From: Algibacter luteus
Lineage (GTDB): Bacteria > Bacteroidota > Bacteroidia > Flavobacteriales > Flavobacteriaceae
Length of the DNA: 64,000 bases
NCBI RefSeq assembly: GCF_900141715.1
Contig: NZ_FQYK01000002.1
Location: 425,495-489,494 of the forward strand
Reading direction: 5' to 3'
Shown: positions 51,748 to 61,706 of the stretch, one piece after another
How positions within the stretch are numbered: position 1 is the first letter of the stretch
How the letters are laid out: each line of letters starts with the position of its first letter
The notes under the pieces: model-generated
Seen by the model: only the letters and a program-made list of their open reading frames with translations
The model's database searches: none
Told to the model about the DNA's origin: nothing
Program-made: the position numbers and the translations under genes

Positions 51748-52817
51748 ATGATTTGATTATAAATTTCTATCATAGTTTTTAACTGAAATTTCTCTGAAAA
51801 ATTTTCTTGAATATGCTTGTTATACTTTTTAGCATGTTTCTTTCTATTTTCCTCATTTTTGATATAAAACATGATGGCATGAGCTAACGCATTTGTATCA
51901 AGAGCATTTACTACCATTCCATTTTTATCATGTTTTATAACACTTTCACACTCTCCTACTCTAGTGGCAATTACTGTTAAATTAGCCAAACCGTATTCTA
52001 ACAAAGCTATAGGTAATCCTTCCGATTTTGAAGACAATACACCAATATCGCATTGTTCTAAAATATGAAACACATCAGGTTTGCTACCTAATAAGTATAC
52101 AGATTCTTTCAAATCTAGTTCATCTATTTTATGCTTTACATCTTCAGAATAAGCATCCTGAAAATCTTTACCTACTAAATGCAAAGTCCAATCGGGATAA
52201 TGTTCAACTACTATTTTAAAAGCATCTAATAGCGTCATCTGATCTTTTTGCGGTCTTAAATTCGCTAAACATATTATTCGCTTTCCTGAAACACCACTTA
52301 AATTTGTAATTCCCGATTGCCTATCTATTGTTGCGAAATTAGGTAAATAAGTTACCTTTTTCGCTTTTAAATTTTCTCTTGCCCAAGTTTCTAGAGCCTT
52401 ATTCACACTAAAAATATGTGAAAAATATTTAGCAAAAAACTTTAAAACTCCATACTTTCTATTTTCTAAAAACTCGCTGTTTCCATAATGATCGTGCCAA
52501 ACAATATTTACATTCTTATTTAAAAACTTAATAAGTGTGGCTACAAAAAACGAACTCGAATGAGCATGAATTATATTAATATTGTTAGCTTTAACATAAG
52601 CGTTTAGTGCGCTTATTGCCTTATAATCAATAGTTTTTTGCTTGTTTAAAAATAAATACCCTACTTCATTTAATAAACTTTCTTTTAACAGCCCTTCTTT
52701 TCTAGTAGTACATAAAAAAGACTTTTCTATTTCATGGGATAGTGCATTGGCTAAATTTACTGCCACACGCTCTGCTCCACCTGTTTCTAAAGAGTCTATT
52801 AACTGTAATACTCTCAT
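51744..52817 (-). CDS. GT4-family glycosyltransferase
   Basis: 357 residues. The N-terminus VLQLIDSLETGGAERVAVNL is the classic GT4 acceptor-domain opening, followed by INIIHAHSSSFFVATL. In the donor domain LEQCDIGVLSSKSEGLPIAL precedes LEYGLANLTVIATRVGECES with the conserved E-x7-E arrangement. The donor is unknown. The stop overlaps the polymerase gene by 4 nt. Confidence 0.92.
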   Translation of the reverse strand: MRVLQLIDSLETGGAERVAVNLANALSHEIEKSFLCTTRKEGLLKESLLNEVGYLFLNKQKTIDYKAISALNAYVKANNINIIHAHSSSFFVATLIKFLNKNVNIVWHDHYGNSEFLENRKYGVLKFFAKYFSHIFSVNKALETWARENLKAKKVTYLPNFATIDRQSGITNLSGVSGKRIICLANLRPQKDQMTLLDAFKIVVEHYPDWTLHLVGKDFQDAYSEDVKHKIDELDLKESVYLLGSKPDVFHILEQCDIGVLSSKSEGLPIALLEYGLANLTVIATRVGECESVIKHDKNGMVVNALDTNALAHAIMFYIKNEENRKKHAKKYNKHIQENFSEKFQLKTMIEIYNQII

Positions 52818-53935
52818 TATGCTTTTAACAATTTTATTAATTCATTTTCGAAAACATCCAAAGTATAACTTTGAGACCACTTAGTCGCTTCTTCTGAAAT
52901 CAATTTTAAACGTTTAGTATTATTTAGAAATCCTTGAATCGTTTCAACAGCGTTATCAATATCTGGATCAACAATTATACCTCTGCTACCATAACCTAAC
53001 ATATTTGGAATACATGAAACCGAAGTAGCAATTGGAACAACCCCAAAAAACATGCCTTCGGTTATGGCTTTAGGCCAACCCTCAGATTTTGAAAGTAATA
53101 TTAAAAAATCTGCCTCTTTTAATGCGGCTTTAACATCTTCTTTTTCGTGATTCCCTTGTAATTTAATAAACGAATTTAAATTGTTTTTGGAAATATAATT
53201 CTGCAAATTAGATTTAAGCACACCATCTCCAAATAAATCTAACATAACATCAAAACCTTTATTCTTCAATTTAGATACAATTTGAATGGCTAATAGAGGA
53301 CGTTTTCCTTCAACTAAACTTCCAACATAAACAAATTTCAAAGCACCTGTGTAACTTCTTAATGTTGGTACTTGTCGATCAGCATCTCTATAAGTTGCTG
53401 TGAAAAAGGATTTTACATTTTTTGTCTGGTTTTTCCAATCGCCATAAACAAGAGCAGTCATATTTCTTGTTAGAAATGTATTTGAAAGCATCCACTTTTG
53501 AAACTTGTAGCTTAAAGGTTGAGTAGCATTTGGATCCCAATTACCTGCGTATTTAGCAGTTTTCATTTTTTTTGGAAAAAAAACCTGAACCAAGCACCCA
53601 ATTAATCCAATATTTCCCGGACACCTTAAATGAATATGATCGGTTTTTCTACAAGCATTAAAAATTACAATAAAAATTCTAGGTATTTTAATAATTGATT
53701 TTAGTGCGTGTTTAAATCCTGTAAATTGAATTGAAGGAATGGCATTAAAGCTTAAATTTTGATGCTTATATTCTAAATCAATGGCACTTATCTGTTCCAT
53801 ACCTAAAGGAGCCACAACAGTTACTTCATCGACATGATTAAACCAAATATTCATCTCACGAACATAAGGGGCATATGCCGAAATGCGATTTCCAATTAGC
53901 TTATGCTCTACATGTGATATGATTAAGAATTTCAT
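52817..53935 (-). CDS. GT4-family glycosyltransferase
   Basis: 372 residues from ATG 53935 (MKFLIISHVEHKLIGN), the natural start for this fold; an ATG at 53977 would add 14 residues within the next gene upstream. Donor-domain motifs are FVYVGSLVEGKRPLLAIQIV and LLSKSEGWPKAITEGMFFGV then VPIATSVSCIPNMLGYGSRG. It shares one base with the following GT4 gene. Confidence 0.9.
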   Translation of the reverse strand: MKFLIISHVEHKLIGNRISAYAPYVREMNIWFNHVDEVTVVAPLGMEQISAIDLEYKHQNLSFNAIPSIQFTGFKHALKSIIKIPRIFIVIFNACRKTDHIHLRCPGNIGLIGCLVQVFFPKKMKTAKYAGNWDPNATQPLSYKFQKWMLSNTFLTRNMTALVYGDWKNQTKNVKSFFTATYRDADRQVPTLRSYTGALKFVYVGSLVEGKRPLLAIQIVSKLKNKGFDVMLDLFGDGVLKSNLQNYISKNNLNSFIKLQGNHEKEDVKAALKEADFLILLSKSEGWPKAITEGMFFGVVPIATSVSCIPNMLGYGSRGIIVDPDIDNAVETIQGFLNNTKRLKLISEEATKWSQSYTLDVFENELIKLLKA

Positions 53936-53969
53936 TGGGTGATTTAAGTTATTTAAAATAACATAGGCT

Positions 53970-54923
53970 TTATTCAAACATTGTTTTTAAAATGTATTTA
54001 GCTTGAGCTTGAGGGGTGCAATGCCTGCTAAAATATTGCTTCCCATTTTCCGCAACTCTTTTATGAATATCAGGATTATTTATAACTTTATCAAACACGA
54101 TTTTAAATTCACCTGTTTGTTCTATGAAATAAATGTTGTTTTCATGAGTAAAATCAACAGGAAGTTCTATTTTAAATGGAAACGATAATACAAACAAACT
54201 TTGATTTAAGTATTCTGCCAATCGCCAACTTACAGCTCCATAAACAGCGGCATTATTTAACGCAACTTTTGATTTTGTACTTAATTTAGAAAAGACTTTT
54301 GGTGGATATTTTTTATCATTTAATACATCATCAAAATCAAAATTATTCCCATCTGATCTTGGAATAAAGCCACCTTCAAACTTTAATCGTGGGTCTTGTT
54401 TACAATATCTAATAAATTCAGCACGTATTTGATTCGTTTCTGGCTCTTTTTTCCAAATACTTGCAGTGAAAAATATAAAATCTTCTTTCTCAGTTTTTAA
54501 ATTATAATTTTTATATCTGGGTCTCCTTTTTAATATATATAATTCTCTTGCAAGAGTTCTTGGTTTTAAATATTTAAGTAACCCTATATTAAAAAGTCTT
54601 AAATAAAGCGGCAAAATATTTATGGGATAATGTGGAAATAATGGTTTTACCTTTTCTTGCTTAAAAGCTTCGTTATCTATAAGCTTGTTTGTTACAAAAT
54701 ACGAATCCACTTGGTTGTATAAATCCTGATCGAAATACACAGGGTCATCATTATTAATAACGCCAACTTTATCGTTTATTTTAAATATAATAACTGGCTT
54801 ATTATTATACTTTACAAACGAATTATCCATTTGAAATTTCACCCTAAACTCTTTATTGAAACCGTATAAATAGTAAGATGAGTAAAAGTTAGGTATGTTC
54901 AGTATATAAACAGTTTGCATCAA
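53970..54923 (-). CDS. Glycosyltransferase-like protein of GT-B type
   Basis: 317 residues, two possible starts at adjacent methionines (54923, 54920). The C-terminal 120 residues (KSKVALNNAAVYGAVSWRLA, YLNQSLFVLSFPFKIELPVD, then VAENGKQYFSRHCTPQAQAK) look like the donor half of a GT-B enzyme of the type that reports a glycosyl transferase group 1 C-terminal region. The N-terminal half has no motif that I recognise. It overlaps the GT2 gene by 4 nt. Confidence 0.7.
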   Translation of the reverse strand: MMQTVYILNIPNFYSSYYLYGFNKEFRVKFQMDNSFVKYNNKPVIIFKINDKVGVINNDDPVYFDQDLYNQVDSYFVTNKLIDNEAFKQEKVKPLFPHYPINILPLYLRLFNIGLLKYLKPRTLARELYILKRRPRYKNYNLKTEKEDFIFFTASIWKKEPETNQIRAEFIRYCKQDPRLKFEGGFIPRSDGNNFDFDDVLNDKKYPPKVFSKLSTKSKVALNNAAVYGAVSWRLAEYLNQSLFVLSFPFKIELPVDFTHENNIYFIEQTGEFKIVFDKVINNPDIHKRVAENGKQYFSRHCTPQAQAKYILKTMFE

Positions 54924-55915
54924 TTAGTCTTTGGTTTGTTAAATATAAGTGAAATCCAACCAACAACACGACCAATACCTTCGGTTAATGCTTGTTTCTT
55001 TTGTTTGCTAGTTATGGCGTTACTTAAACGAATTACCGTTAATAAAAATACCGTGGCATGCCATTTTAATTTCGCTTTTAATGAAGGTTTTGGATATTTA
55101 ACCCGCCAAACGTACCACCCATTTCTTACAACCATTTTGCCATAATTGTATTGATTTGGACGACCCGAAGCATGATGATGATGTGCAAGTTGCGCATTCG
55201 TATTCACATATAAATTGCCAAGTTTTGCGATTCTAAGCGAAAAATCGGCATCTTCGTAAAGTCCGTAACCTTCAAAATAAGTTGAAAATTTCAATTTAGA
55301 AAATACCTCTTTTTTATACGATGATACGCCTCCCATTATTAATTCTACTGGATATATTTTACCAGAGGGCGGCAAAAAACCAACAGATCTACCATGAGCA
55401 AAACTTGGCAAATAACCTGGGGAAACATCGGGTGCTAATTTGAATTTTCGTCTTAATTTAAATCTTGAAGGTTCTGTACGTTCCCATCCATCAAAATAAA
55501 ATTTATCTGAACTTGTTCTATTTTCTGCGGTTTTTTTCCAGTCAACCTCGTTAGTAATATAACCCCCAATAGCCAAAGCATCTGGTTTTTTCTTATAAGT
55601 ATCAATTAAGTGCTCAAAATAAGTTGGAGTCAAAACAATATCGTCATCTAAAAAACAAATGATTTCTGAATCTTTTGAAACCAAGTTAACACCAAAATTT
55701 CGCTGTTTAGTTAAACCTCTATAACTATCCTCGACTTTAAAATATTTTAAATTCTCAAAATGATTAATTTGAAGTGCATTTTGCGTTTCATTATTAGTCG
55801 AGCCATCAATAATAAGAATTTCATTAGGATATAAGGATTGTGATTTTACCGAATTAAGTAATTCGAGCAACGGCTTTTTGCGCATGTAAGTACAAACTAT
55901 TAAAGAGAAATTCAT
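54920..55915 (-). CDS. GT2-family glycosyltransferase
   Basis: 331 residues, GT-A fold. FSLIVCTYMRKKPLLELLNS opens the nucleotide-sugar domain and the DXD-like site is CFLDDDIVLTPTYFE near 92. GGVSSYKKEVF, then GYGLYEDADFSLRIAKLGNL (ED near 226) is the usual acceptor-side acid motif. About 100 C-terminal residues include a hydrophobic helix (KLKWHATVFLLTVIRLSNAI) that could tether it to the membrane. It overlaps the preceding gene by 4 nt. Confidence 0.93.
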   Translation of the reverse strand: MNFSLIVCTYMRKKPLLELLNSVKSQSLYPNEILIIDGSTNNETQNALQINHFENLKYFKVEDSYRGLTKQRNFGVNLVSKDSEIICFLDDDIVLTPTYFEHLIDTYKKKPDALAIGGYITNEVDWKKTAENRTSSDKFYFDGWERTEPSRFKLRRKFKLAPDVSPGYLPSFAHGRSVGFLPPSGKIYPVELIMGGVSSYKKEVFSKLKFSTYFEGYGLYEDADFSLRIAKLGNLYVNTNAQLAHHHHASGRPNQYNYGKMVVRNGWYVWRVKYPKPSLKAKLKWHATVFLLTVIRLSNAITSKQKKQALTEGIGRVVGWISLIFNKPKTN

Positions 55916-55917
55916 AG

Positions 55918-57447
55918 TTACAAGTTATTATTTAATCGATTAGCCCAAGTTTTACTAATCAACCATTGCTTTTTAAATTTGGAAAAATATTTAAAAGGAT
56001 TTTTAATGTCTTGTTGTCGGTAATACTTGAGAAATAGAGTTGTTCTGTAACCTAATAACTGTTGTGCCGTTGAATTTTGCATCCTATTTAGCATTACGGT
56101 TGGTGAAGGTTTTGGCAACAATTCATCAGTTTCCCAAGGATGTACAAACTTAGTTCTAAACCCTCCTATTGGCGCTTTTAAATGAACAATTTCTGGTGAA
56201 GGTAAATAGATAATATCAACACCTTTATTTCGTAATTGCATTCCAAAATCTACATCTTCACCATAACCAAACTCATATTTCAAATCAAATTTAATGCCTT
56301 CATGTTCAGTTGATTTAACGACGCTACAACCAGAGCCAAAAGCTGTCCATTGCACTGTCTTATTTAAGCTTTTTATATCGTTTACACCTAAACAACTCAA
56401 GGTGGTAGCAGACAAACCTAATCTTTGCATCTTTTTTAAAACTGAATCTAAAAAATTCTCTTGAATTCGAATGTCATCATCGGCGAGAAAAGTATAATCA
56501 GATTTAACTTCTTCCAAAGCCAAATTTCTTGCATTACAAGCTCCTGTTTGATGAATAAATTTATGGATAATTTTAAAAGACCATGTCTCTGTTTTAATAA
56601 AATCTAAACTAGTAACACTGTTTTTATCTTGATTTTGCTCTACGATGATAACTTGCTTTGGTTTATGCGATTGCGCTTCTAAATCTTTTAGAAAATTATA
56701 AACGTGTTCCGATCTCCCGATGGTTGGTATAATAACATCAATAGTGCTTTTTGCTTTTGCTTCAATTTTCTCTAATGGTTCTAAATCGAAATTAAGATTT
56801 GGTGTTTTCTTTTTAACAAATAAGGTTCTTAAAAATGATACCAGAGGGAATTTTTTCTCATTCACTATAAAATTCAATAGCAATAGAAAGCCCCAAACGC
56901 CTTTGTAATGCAGTTTTACAAATTTAAATAAATTATAGCTTGAAGCTGTTTTAGGTTTTATGTCACTATATCCTTCAATCAAACCCGGATCAGAATAACA
57001 AAACAAACCTTGAGACATCCCTAATTTTGCAATAGAATTTAAGCCAAAATCGAAAGTATCACTTTTATTCACAATTTTTTCAAACTGGGTGATTTGAGAA
57101 GTATGAATAACACCCACCAAACTACTAATTAACCAAGTAGGGTATTTAACGCTTGTATTAACTTTAATGAAAGGTGAGTCTTCAACATAGCCTATTTGCT
57201 CTGGAATATAGTTAGTCTTGCTATATGATAATAATGTGTTTTTTAATTTAAATGAAGATTTTATAGCTTCAAAATTGACGTTTGCTTCAACCGATTCATG
57301 ACACCAAATTAGAAGTGAATTTTGAAAACGATTTGCTAAATCGAATAAGACATGTAGAGGCTTTTCAAATGGACTACTTAATAATTTGCTCGAATTACCA
57401 TCGACAATCTTAATAACCTTTTCTTTTCTATGAACTAGCAGTATCAT
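55918..57447 (-). CDS. GT2-family glycosyltransferase with extra N-terminal domain
   Basis: 509 residues. The GT2 domain occupies about 235-470: STIDVIIPTIGRSEHVYNFL, ACNARNLALEEVKSDYTFLA, DDDIRIQENFLDSVLKKMQR and KYEFGYGEDVDFGMQLRNKG. The first 230 residues (ILLVHRKEKVIKIVDGNSSK, LLIWCHESVEANVNFEAIKS, then KFPLVSFLRTLF) form an additional domain which I do not recognise. The ATG overlaps the next upstream gene stop by 4 nt. Confidence 0.88.
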   Translation of the reverse strand: MILLVHRKEKVIKIVDGNSSKLLSSPFEKPLHVLFDLANRFQNSLLIWCHESVEANVNFEAIKSSFKLKNTLLSYSKTNYIPEQIGYVEDSPFIKVNTSVKYPTWLISSLVGVIHTSQITQFEKIVNKSDTFDFGLNSIAKLGMSQGLFCYSDPGLIEGYSDIKPKTASSYNLFKFVKLHYKGVWGFLLLLNFIVNEKKFPLVSFLRTLFVKKKTPNLNFDLEPLEKIEAKAKSTIDVIIPTIGRSEHVYNFLKDLEAQSHKPKQVIIVEQNQDKNSVTSLDFIKTETWSFKIIHKFIHQTGACNARNLALEEVKSDYTFLADDDIRIQENFLDSVLKKMQRLGLSATTLSCLGVNDIKSLNKTVQWTAFGSGCSVVKSTEHEGIKFDLKYEFGYGEDVDFGMQLRNKGVDIIYLPSPEIVHLKAPIGGFRTKFVHPWETDELLPKPSPTVMLNRMQNSTAQQLLGYRTTLFLKYYRQQDIKNPFKYFSKFKKQWLISKTWANRLNNNL

Positions 57448-58592
57448 GTCTTCAGAATAGATTTATAATATTCTAGATTTATTTCAGTATTTTTTTCAAT
57501 ATCAAAAAGATTCTCCACTTTCAATCTGGCAGCTTTACCCATTTGCTCACACAAACTTTCATCGTTTAATAATTCTATAATTTTATTTGCATATTCATCA
57601 ATTTCAGAAGGATGTACTAAAAATCCGTTTACACCATCATCAATAAGTTCTTGTGCCCAACCTATATTTGTATTTACAACAGGTTTATGCATTGCCATAG
57701 ATTCTATAGTTACCATTCCGAATGTTTCCGCAAATGAAGGATAAGCACAAACATGTGCCTTTTTTATATGTTCTTTCACATCTTCATATGGAATTTTCCC
57801 TAAATAATTGACTTGCTTTTTTGCCTCATTTGTAAAAAGAGATTCCATGAGTTTATAAGTGGACTTACTTCCAGTTTTTATATCGTTTGAATCTCCTCCT
57901 ATCAAAATTAATTTTGCATTTGGTTGTTTTTTTATGACTTGATTAAAAATTTCTGCCAATTCTAAAACGCCTTTTTTTCTTATAATCGTGCCAATGTACA
58001 AGATTGTATTTCTATTATATAAACTAGGGCTTTCATTATTAAATAATTCCAATTGAAGTCCATTATATATGGTTTTAATCTTGTGTTTATTTAAACCAAA
58101 TATTTTTCTGGTTTCATTTCCAGCGAAAGATGTTGGAGCAATATAGGCGTTAGCTTTTTTCAATGCTTTTTTTTCGAGTACAAAATTTTTGAACTTTTGT
58201 TTTCTGCCTTCTAATTTACAGAAGTATGCGTCACTACCATGCAAGCGAATAACGAGTGGTACTTTAAGTTTTATGAATGCCGTGATTCCGGTCCAATCGG
58301 GTGCTTCTAGAATATCAATCCGTTTATGTTGCACAACATTATTGATGTATAACTGTAAATGCATTCGATAGAAATACCATGTAAAAAACTTGAATGTTTC
58401 TTTTTTTATCAAATGAATTTCAACACCCTGATCCATTATAACCTCTGATACTTCCTGATGATAAACAAAAACAGTTACATCATTCCCTTGTTTTGCTAAA
58501 ACAACGGCTAAGTTTTTTATGCTTGAAGCTATTCCAGCAGCATGTTTTACCGTTGGATGAGGATATTCAGATGTTATAAAGCCTATTCTCAT
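57444..58592 (-). CDS. GT4-family glycosyltransferase
   Basis: 382 residues. RIGFITSEYPHPTVKHAAGI and ASSIKNLAVVLAKQGNDVTV open the acceptor domain; ILYIGTIIRKKGVLELAEIF and AHVCAYPSFAETFGMVTIES then MAMHKPVVNTNIGWAQELID are the donor-domain motifs. Length and pattern are typical GT4. It overlaps both neighbours by 4 nt. Confidence 0.93.
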   Translation of the reverse strand: MRIGFITSEYPHPTVKHAAGIASSIKNLAVVLAKQGNDVTVFVYHQEVSEVIMDQGVEIHLIKKETFKFFTWYFYRMHLQLYINNVVQHKRIDILEAPDWTGITAFIKLKVPLVIRLHGSDAYFCKLEGRKQKFKNFVLEKKALKKANAYIAPTSFAGNETRKIFGLNKHKIKTIYNGLQLELFNNESPSLYNRNTILYIGTIIRKKGVLELAEIFNQVIKKQPNAKLILIGGDSNDIKTGSKSTYKLMESLFTNEAKKQVNYLGKIPYEDVKEHIKKAHVCAYPSFAETFGMVTIESMAMHKPVVNTNIGWAQELIDDGVNGFLVHPSEIDEYANKIIELLNDESLCEQMGKAARLKVENLFDIEKNTEINLEYYKSILKT

Positions 58593-59983
58593 TTTATAAT
58601 GGAATCAATAGTATTCCAGATGTTTTTTGAAGCTTCAGTTGGTGTTTTCCCAACAACAATTTCGTACCATTTTTTACAAGTTGTCACATTAGATAATTTA
58701 CCATCTAATATTTGCTTAACCAAACTTTCTAAATCATTTTTATCGGTGCAAAATACAGCCGCGTCAAGACTTGGCATACTTCTAAAATGCACGTATTTAT
58801 AATTCTGACCAATATCTCGAATGCCTTTTTTTAATTGCGGTTGCTCATAATTATAATAAATGCAAGGTTTGCTATGAGCTACAAAATCGAATACCGTTGA
58901 CGAGCATACATTGGTTACAAATTCACTATGTTCGCAGACGTTGTAAAGCATTTTAAAATCTTCAATCGTAGGTAATATTTGATTCCATTGGCTTCCAACC
59001 TGCTGCCAAATAGGATCCAATACCTTAATAATATCTTTATTAGTCTCAATTACCTTATCATATCTTGGCGTAAAATCTACAGGGCATTTCCGGTAAATAA
59101 TGCCTAAGTTTTCACCTTTATTGTTTAAACTTCTCACCGCATTTGCTAAATCTTCTAAATAAAATTGATCTAAAGGTGAAGTTGTTTCATCATCTCCAGA
59201 ATAACAGATATATCTTTTGTTAATATCTAAATCATACTGTGCAAAAAACGCTTCTCTAGTTTGCTTTAGCGATGTATCGTAATGTGGTTCAAACTGAGGC
59301 GTTCCTGTAACAAATACTTGATTTTCTTTTACAAAAGGATAGTATTGCAATACTTGTTGTTTCATTAAATCACTCCAAACAAAATAATAATCGGTTTCCA
59401 CAACTTGCATTGCTTTTGGAACATTGTCCCAGGAATACACAAATGCTACAGTTGGAATGCCTAAATCTTGAGCAGCCAATAAGGCGCTTATAGATTGTGT
59501 TGCACGTTGTGTTGTACAAAACACCAAATCGGGTTTATGCTCTTGTAGTTGCGCTTTACAATATTTGTATTTTGAAGTTGATCGTTCTAATTTATTAATC
59601 TTTGCTCTTAATTTAATAACGCCTTTTTCAGATGAATACAAACCAATTAGCCACTGGGTATAAATGCTTTTAATACTATTTTTTAAGCCTTTGTAATTAA
59701 ATGGAAACTTGTAAGTTGGATAAACCTTATCCTTAAATTTATCTCTTGAAACATTTAATTCAGCGCGTTTTCTTGCCCTTGAATAAATTGATAAAAGTGG
59801 ATGAGCGCTATGGTCTTCAATCTTAACCTCCTTGAACCCTAAATTATCTTTAAGTGAAAAAATAGTATTGTTCCAATACGTGATATCAAACCCCATATCT
59901 TCACCTATTTTTTTAAAATCTGTGAAGGCAAAATTTCTTAAACCTACACCATCTGGAAAAAAAACAAAAACTTTTTTCTTCAT
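58589..59983 (-). CDS. Uncharacterised glycosyltransferase- or CDP-glycerol transferase-like GT-B protein
   Basis: 464 residues, no membrane segments. The N-terminus KKKVFVFFPDGVGLRNFAFT and the region PDLVFCTTQRATQSISALLA, QDLGIPTVAFVYSWDNVPKA suggest a Rossmann-like first half; the second half VFVTGTPQFEPHYDTSLKQT, LYNVCEHSEFVTNVCSSTVF and HSKPCIYYNYEQPQLKK resembles the donor half of CDP-glycerol or surface-carbohydrate transferases. I cannot place it in a named family with certainty. It shares a base with the pyruvyltransferase-like gene and overlaps the GT4 gene by 4 nt. Confidence 0.7.
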   Translation of the reverse strand: MKKKVFVFFPDGVGLRNFAFTDFKKIGEDMGFDITYWNNTIFSLKDNLGFKEVKIEDHSAHPLLSIYSRARKRAELNVSRDKFKDKVYPTYKFPFNYKGLKNSIKSIYTQWLIGLYSSEKGVIKLRAKINKLERSTSKYKYCKAQLQEHKPDLVFCTTQRATQSISALLAAQDLGIPTVAFVYSWDNVPKAMQVVETDYYFVWSDLMKQQVLQYYPFVKENQVFVTGTPQFEPHYDTSLKQTREAFFAQYDLDINKRYICYSGDDETTSPLDQFYLEDLANAVRSLNNKGENLGIIYRKCPVDFTPRYDKVIETNKDIIKVLDPIWQQVGSQWNQILPTIEDFKMLYNVCEHSEFVTNVCSSTVFDFVAHSKPCIYYNYEQPQLKKGIRDIGQNYKYVHFRSMPSLDAAVFCTDKNDLESLVKQILDGKLSNVTTCKKWYEIVVGKTPTEASKNIWNTIDSIIK

Positions 59984-60813
59984 TAATTTGCGTCTTTTTT
60001 AAACGGACAAACATCCATCAATTTAGAACATAATTCTTCTATATTTTCTTGCCTAGGACGTGCATCCATTTGAGAAAACAAAAAATCTAAGGCTTCTAAC
60101 TTCATTTTATCGCTTACAATTTCTGGTTTATACGGGGCAATTCCAACCGATTCAAAGTAATCTTGATATTTTATGTCATCGCCAAAAATATCTCCAGAAA
60201 ATTTTTGCCAAACAGCAGGGATTCCATAGGCATGAGCCACTATTAAACCGTGCAATGACGATGAAACTATTTTTTTACATTTTAAAAAATCATCAGTGGT
60301 TTTCTCAATATTGTTCGTCATTAAATCAATCAACAACATTGAATCTTCGTTTTTATAAAATTCTTTTACTTTATTAAAGTCGCTATAATGTGGAATAATT
60401 CCTATGGCGTATTCTTTTTTAATTTTTGGATTGTAAAACTTAGGCAGCAATAATGCTGGATCACCATATACTTCTGGAACTTCGTAACCTTGTTTCAAGA
60501 GATGTTTTCTTGTTTGCGGACCTCTTACAGCTAAAAATTTAGCTTTTTTTATAGGATAATCTTTTGAAACGATACCGCTACCCCAAACAATGCATTTAGA
60601 ATTTACGTTGGTTAAAACACTACCAATAGTCACATATATAGGGCTAAAAAAATCGTACAATGAAAACTTTGAAGGTTTCGACCAAATTACTTTTTTTTGA
60701 GAAATTTTTTCAACGAGATATTTTCCTAAAAGGTCGCCATAATTTTCTTTAGACTTCCCTTGCATCTTAATTTCATTCCACCAAAATAATCTAATCTTAT
60801 CCGATGAAAACAT
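59983..60813 (-). CDS. Polysaccharide pyruvyltransferase family protein
   Basis: 276 residues. The family pattern is present: ENYGDLLGKYLVEKISQKKV, GSVLTNVNSKCIVWGSGIVS, AVRGPQTRKHLLKQGYEVPE then VYGDPALLLPKFY, and CKKIVSSSLHGLIVAHAYGI with the SSLHG histidine. Members (CsaB, WcaK, ExoV) add pyruvate ketals from PEP to sugars, giving negative charge. It is 1 bp from the NeuB-like gene, so PEP is the co-substrate of two neighbouring genes. Confidence 0.92.
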   Translation of the reverse strand: MFSSDKIRLFWWNEIKMQGKSKENYGDLLGKYLVEKISQKKVIWSKPSKFSLYDFFSPIYVTIGSVLTNVNSKCIVWGSGIVSKDYPIKKAKFLAVRGPQTRKHLLKQGYEVPEVYGDPALLLPKFYNPKIKKEYAIGIIPHYSDFNKVKEFYKNEDSMLLIDLMTNNIEKTTDDFLKCKKIVSSSLHGLIVAHAYGIPAVWQKFSGDIFGDDIKYQDYFESVGIAPYKPEIVSDKMKLEALDFLFSQMDARPRQENIEELCSKLMDVCPFKKDAN

Positions 60814-60814
60814 G

Positions 60815-61690
60815 CTATACTTTTTGGTTTTTTAATTTATCGCGTTGTACCTGCTCAATGGGTAAAATATCTTGACTTTTAAATTTCAATGCTTTATAAA
60901 CCGCATTAACATCTCGAGATAATTTGCGCAGTCCCATTGGCTCTAAAGAAGCGGCATGGTCCGTACCTTTCCAGGTTCTATCAATAGTGTAGTGTCTTTC
61001 AATAATATTAGCACCTAAAGTGAAGGCAGCAACATCAACAGCAATTCCTAAATGATGACCTGAAAAACCTATATGTTTCACATCATCTTTATATTTGTCA
61101 ATAAGTACATTAATATCTAACAAGCACACATCTTCAAAAGGTACGGGATAACCCGAAGTGCAATTGTAAAGCACCAAATCTTTATTTCTATTTTTTCTTT
61201 TGAAAAGGTTGACCAAATCTTCAATTTCATTCTTGGTAGTCATACCAGTAGAAATGTGAAGTTCGCCTTTATAATTATCACATAACCATTCTAGCATGGG
61301 TATATTGTTGTTACAAGCTGATGGTATTTTAATAAATTCAGGATTAAGGGACGAAATTTCTTTTGCAGAAGTTAAATCCCATACCGACGTTGAGTACGTA
61401 ATTCCAATTTCATCACAATAGGCTTTCAATTCTTGGTGTTGATTCACATCAAACTCTAAATATTCTCTGTGCTCACCATAAGTGTCTCCATAAGAATTTG
61501 CAGGGTTAGGGTGTGGTTGATTATACTGATCTTCAGTTAATAATTCTTTATTATTTCGCTTCTGAAATTTAACAGCATCAACATTACAGAATATTTTTGC
61601 AACTTTTATAAGTTCTTTGGCAATTTCCATATCGCCTTTATGGTTGCATCCAATTTCTGCGATGATATATGGTTTTTTATATGTATTCAT
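60815..61690 (-). CDS. NeuB-family nonulosonate (sialic acid) synthase lacking SAF domain
   Basis: 291 residues. The TIM-barrel NeuB domain is complete: AEIGCNHKGDMEIAKELIKV near 11, DAVKFQKRN near 39, LHISTGMTT near 148 and TDHAASLEPMGLRKLSRDVN near 246. It ends at residue 291, whereas classical NeuB, NANS, PseI and LegI have about 335-350 residues with a C-terminal SAF (antifreeze-like) domain; that domain is absent. The family condenses PEP with ManNAc, ManNAc-6-P or related sugars. The CMP-activating enzyme is encoded 16 bp upstream. Confidence 0.9.
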   Translation of the reverse strand: MNTYKKPYIIAEIGCNHKGDMEIAKELIKVAKIFCNVDAVKFQKRNNKELLTEDQYNQPHPNPANSYGDTYGEHREYLEFDVNQHQELKAYCDEIGITYSTSVWDLTSAKEISSLNPEFIKIPSACNNNIPMLEWLCDNYKGELHISTGMTTKNEIEDLVNLFKRKNRNKDLVLYNCTSGYPVPFEDVCLLDINVLIDKYKDDVKHIGFSGHHLGIAVDVAAFTLGANIIERHYTIDRTWKGTDHAASLEPMGLRKLSRDVNAVYKALKFKSQDILPIEQVQRDKLKNQKV

Positions 61691-61706
61691 AAGATTTAGG
61701 AGCTAA

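Noticed and set aside
53936-53977. Upstream start for the GT4 gene at 52817-53935
   Set aside because: The added residues precede the conserved MKFLIISHVEH start and overlap the next gene.
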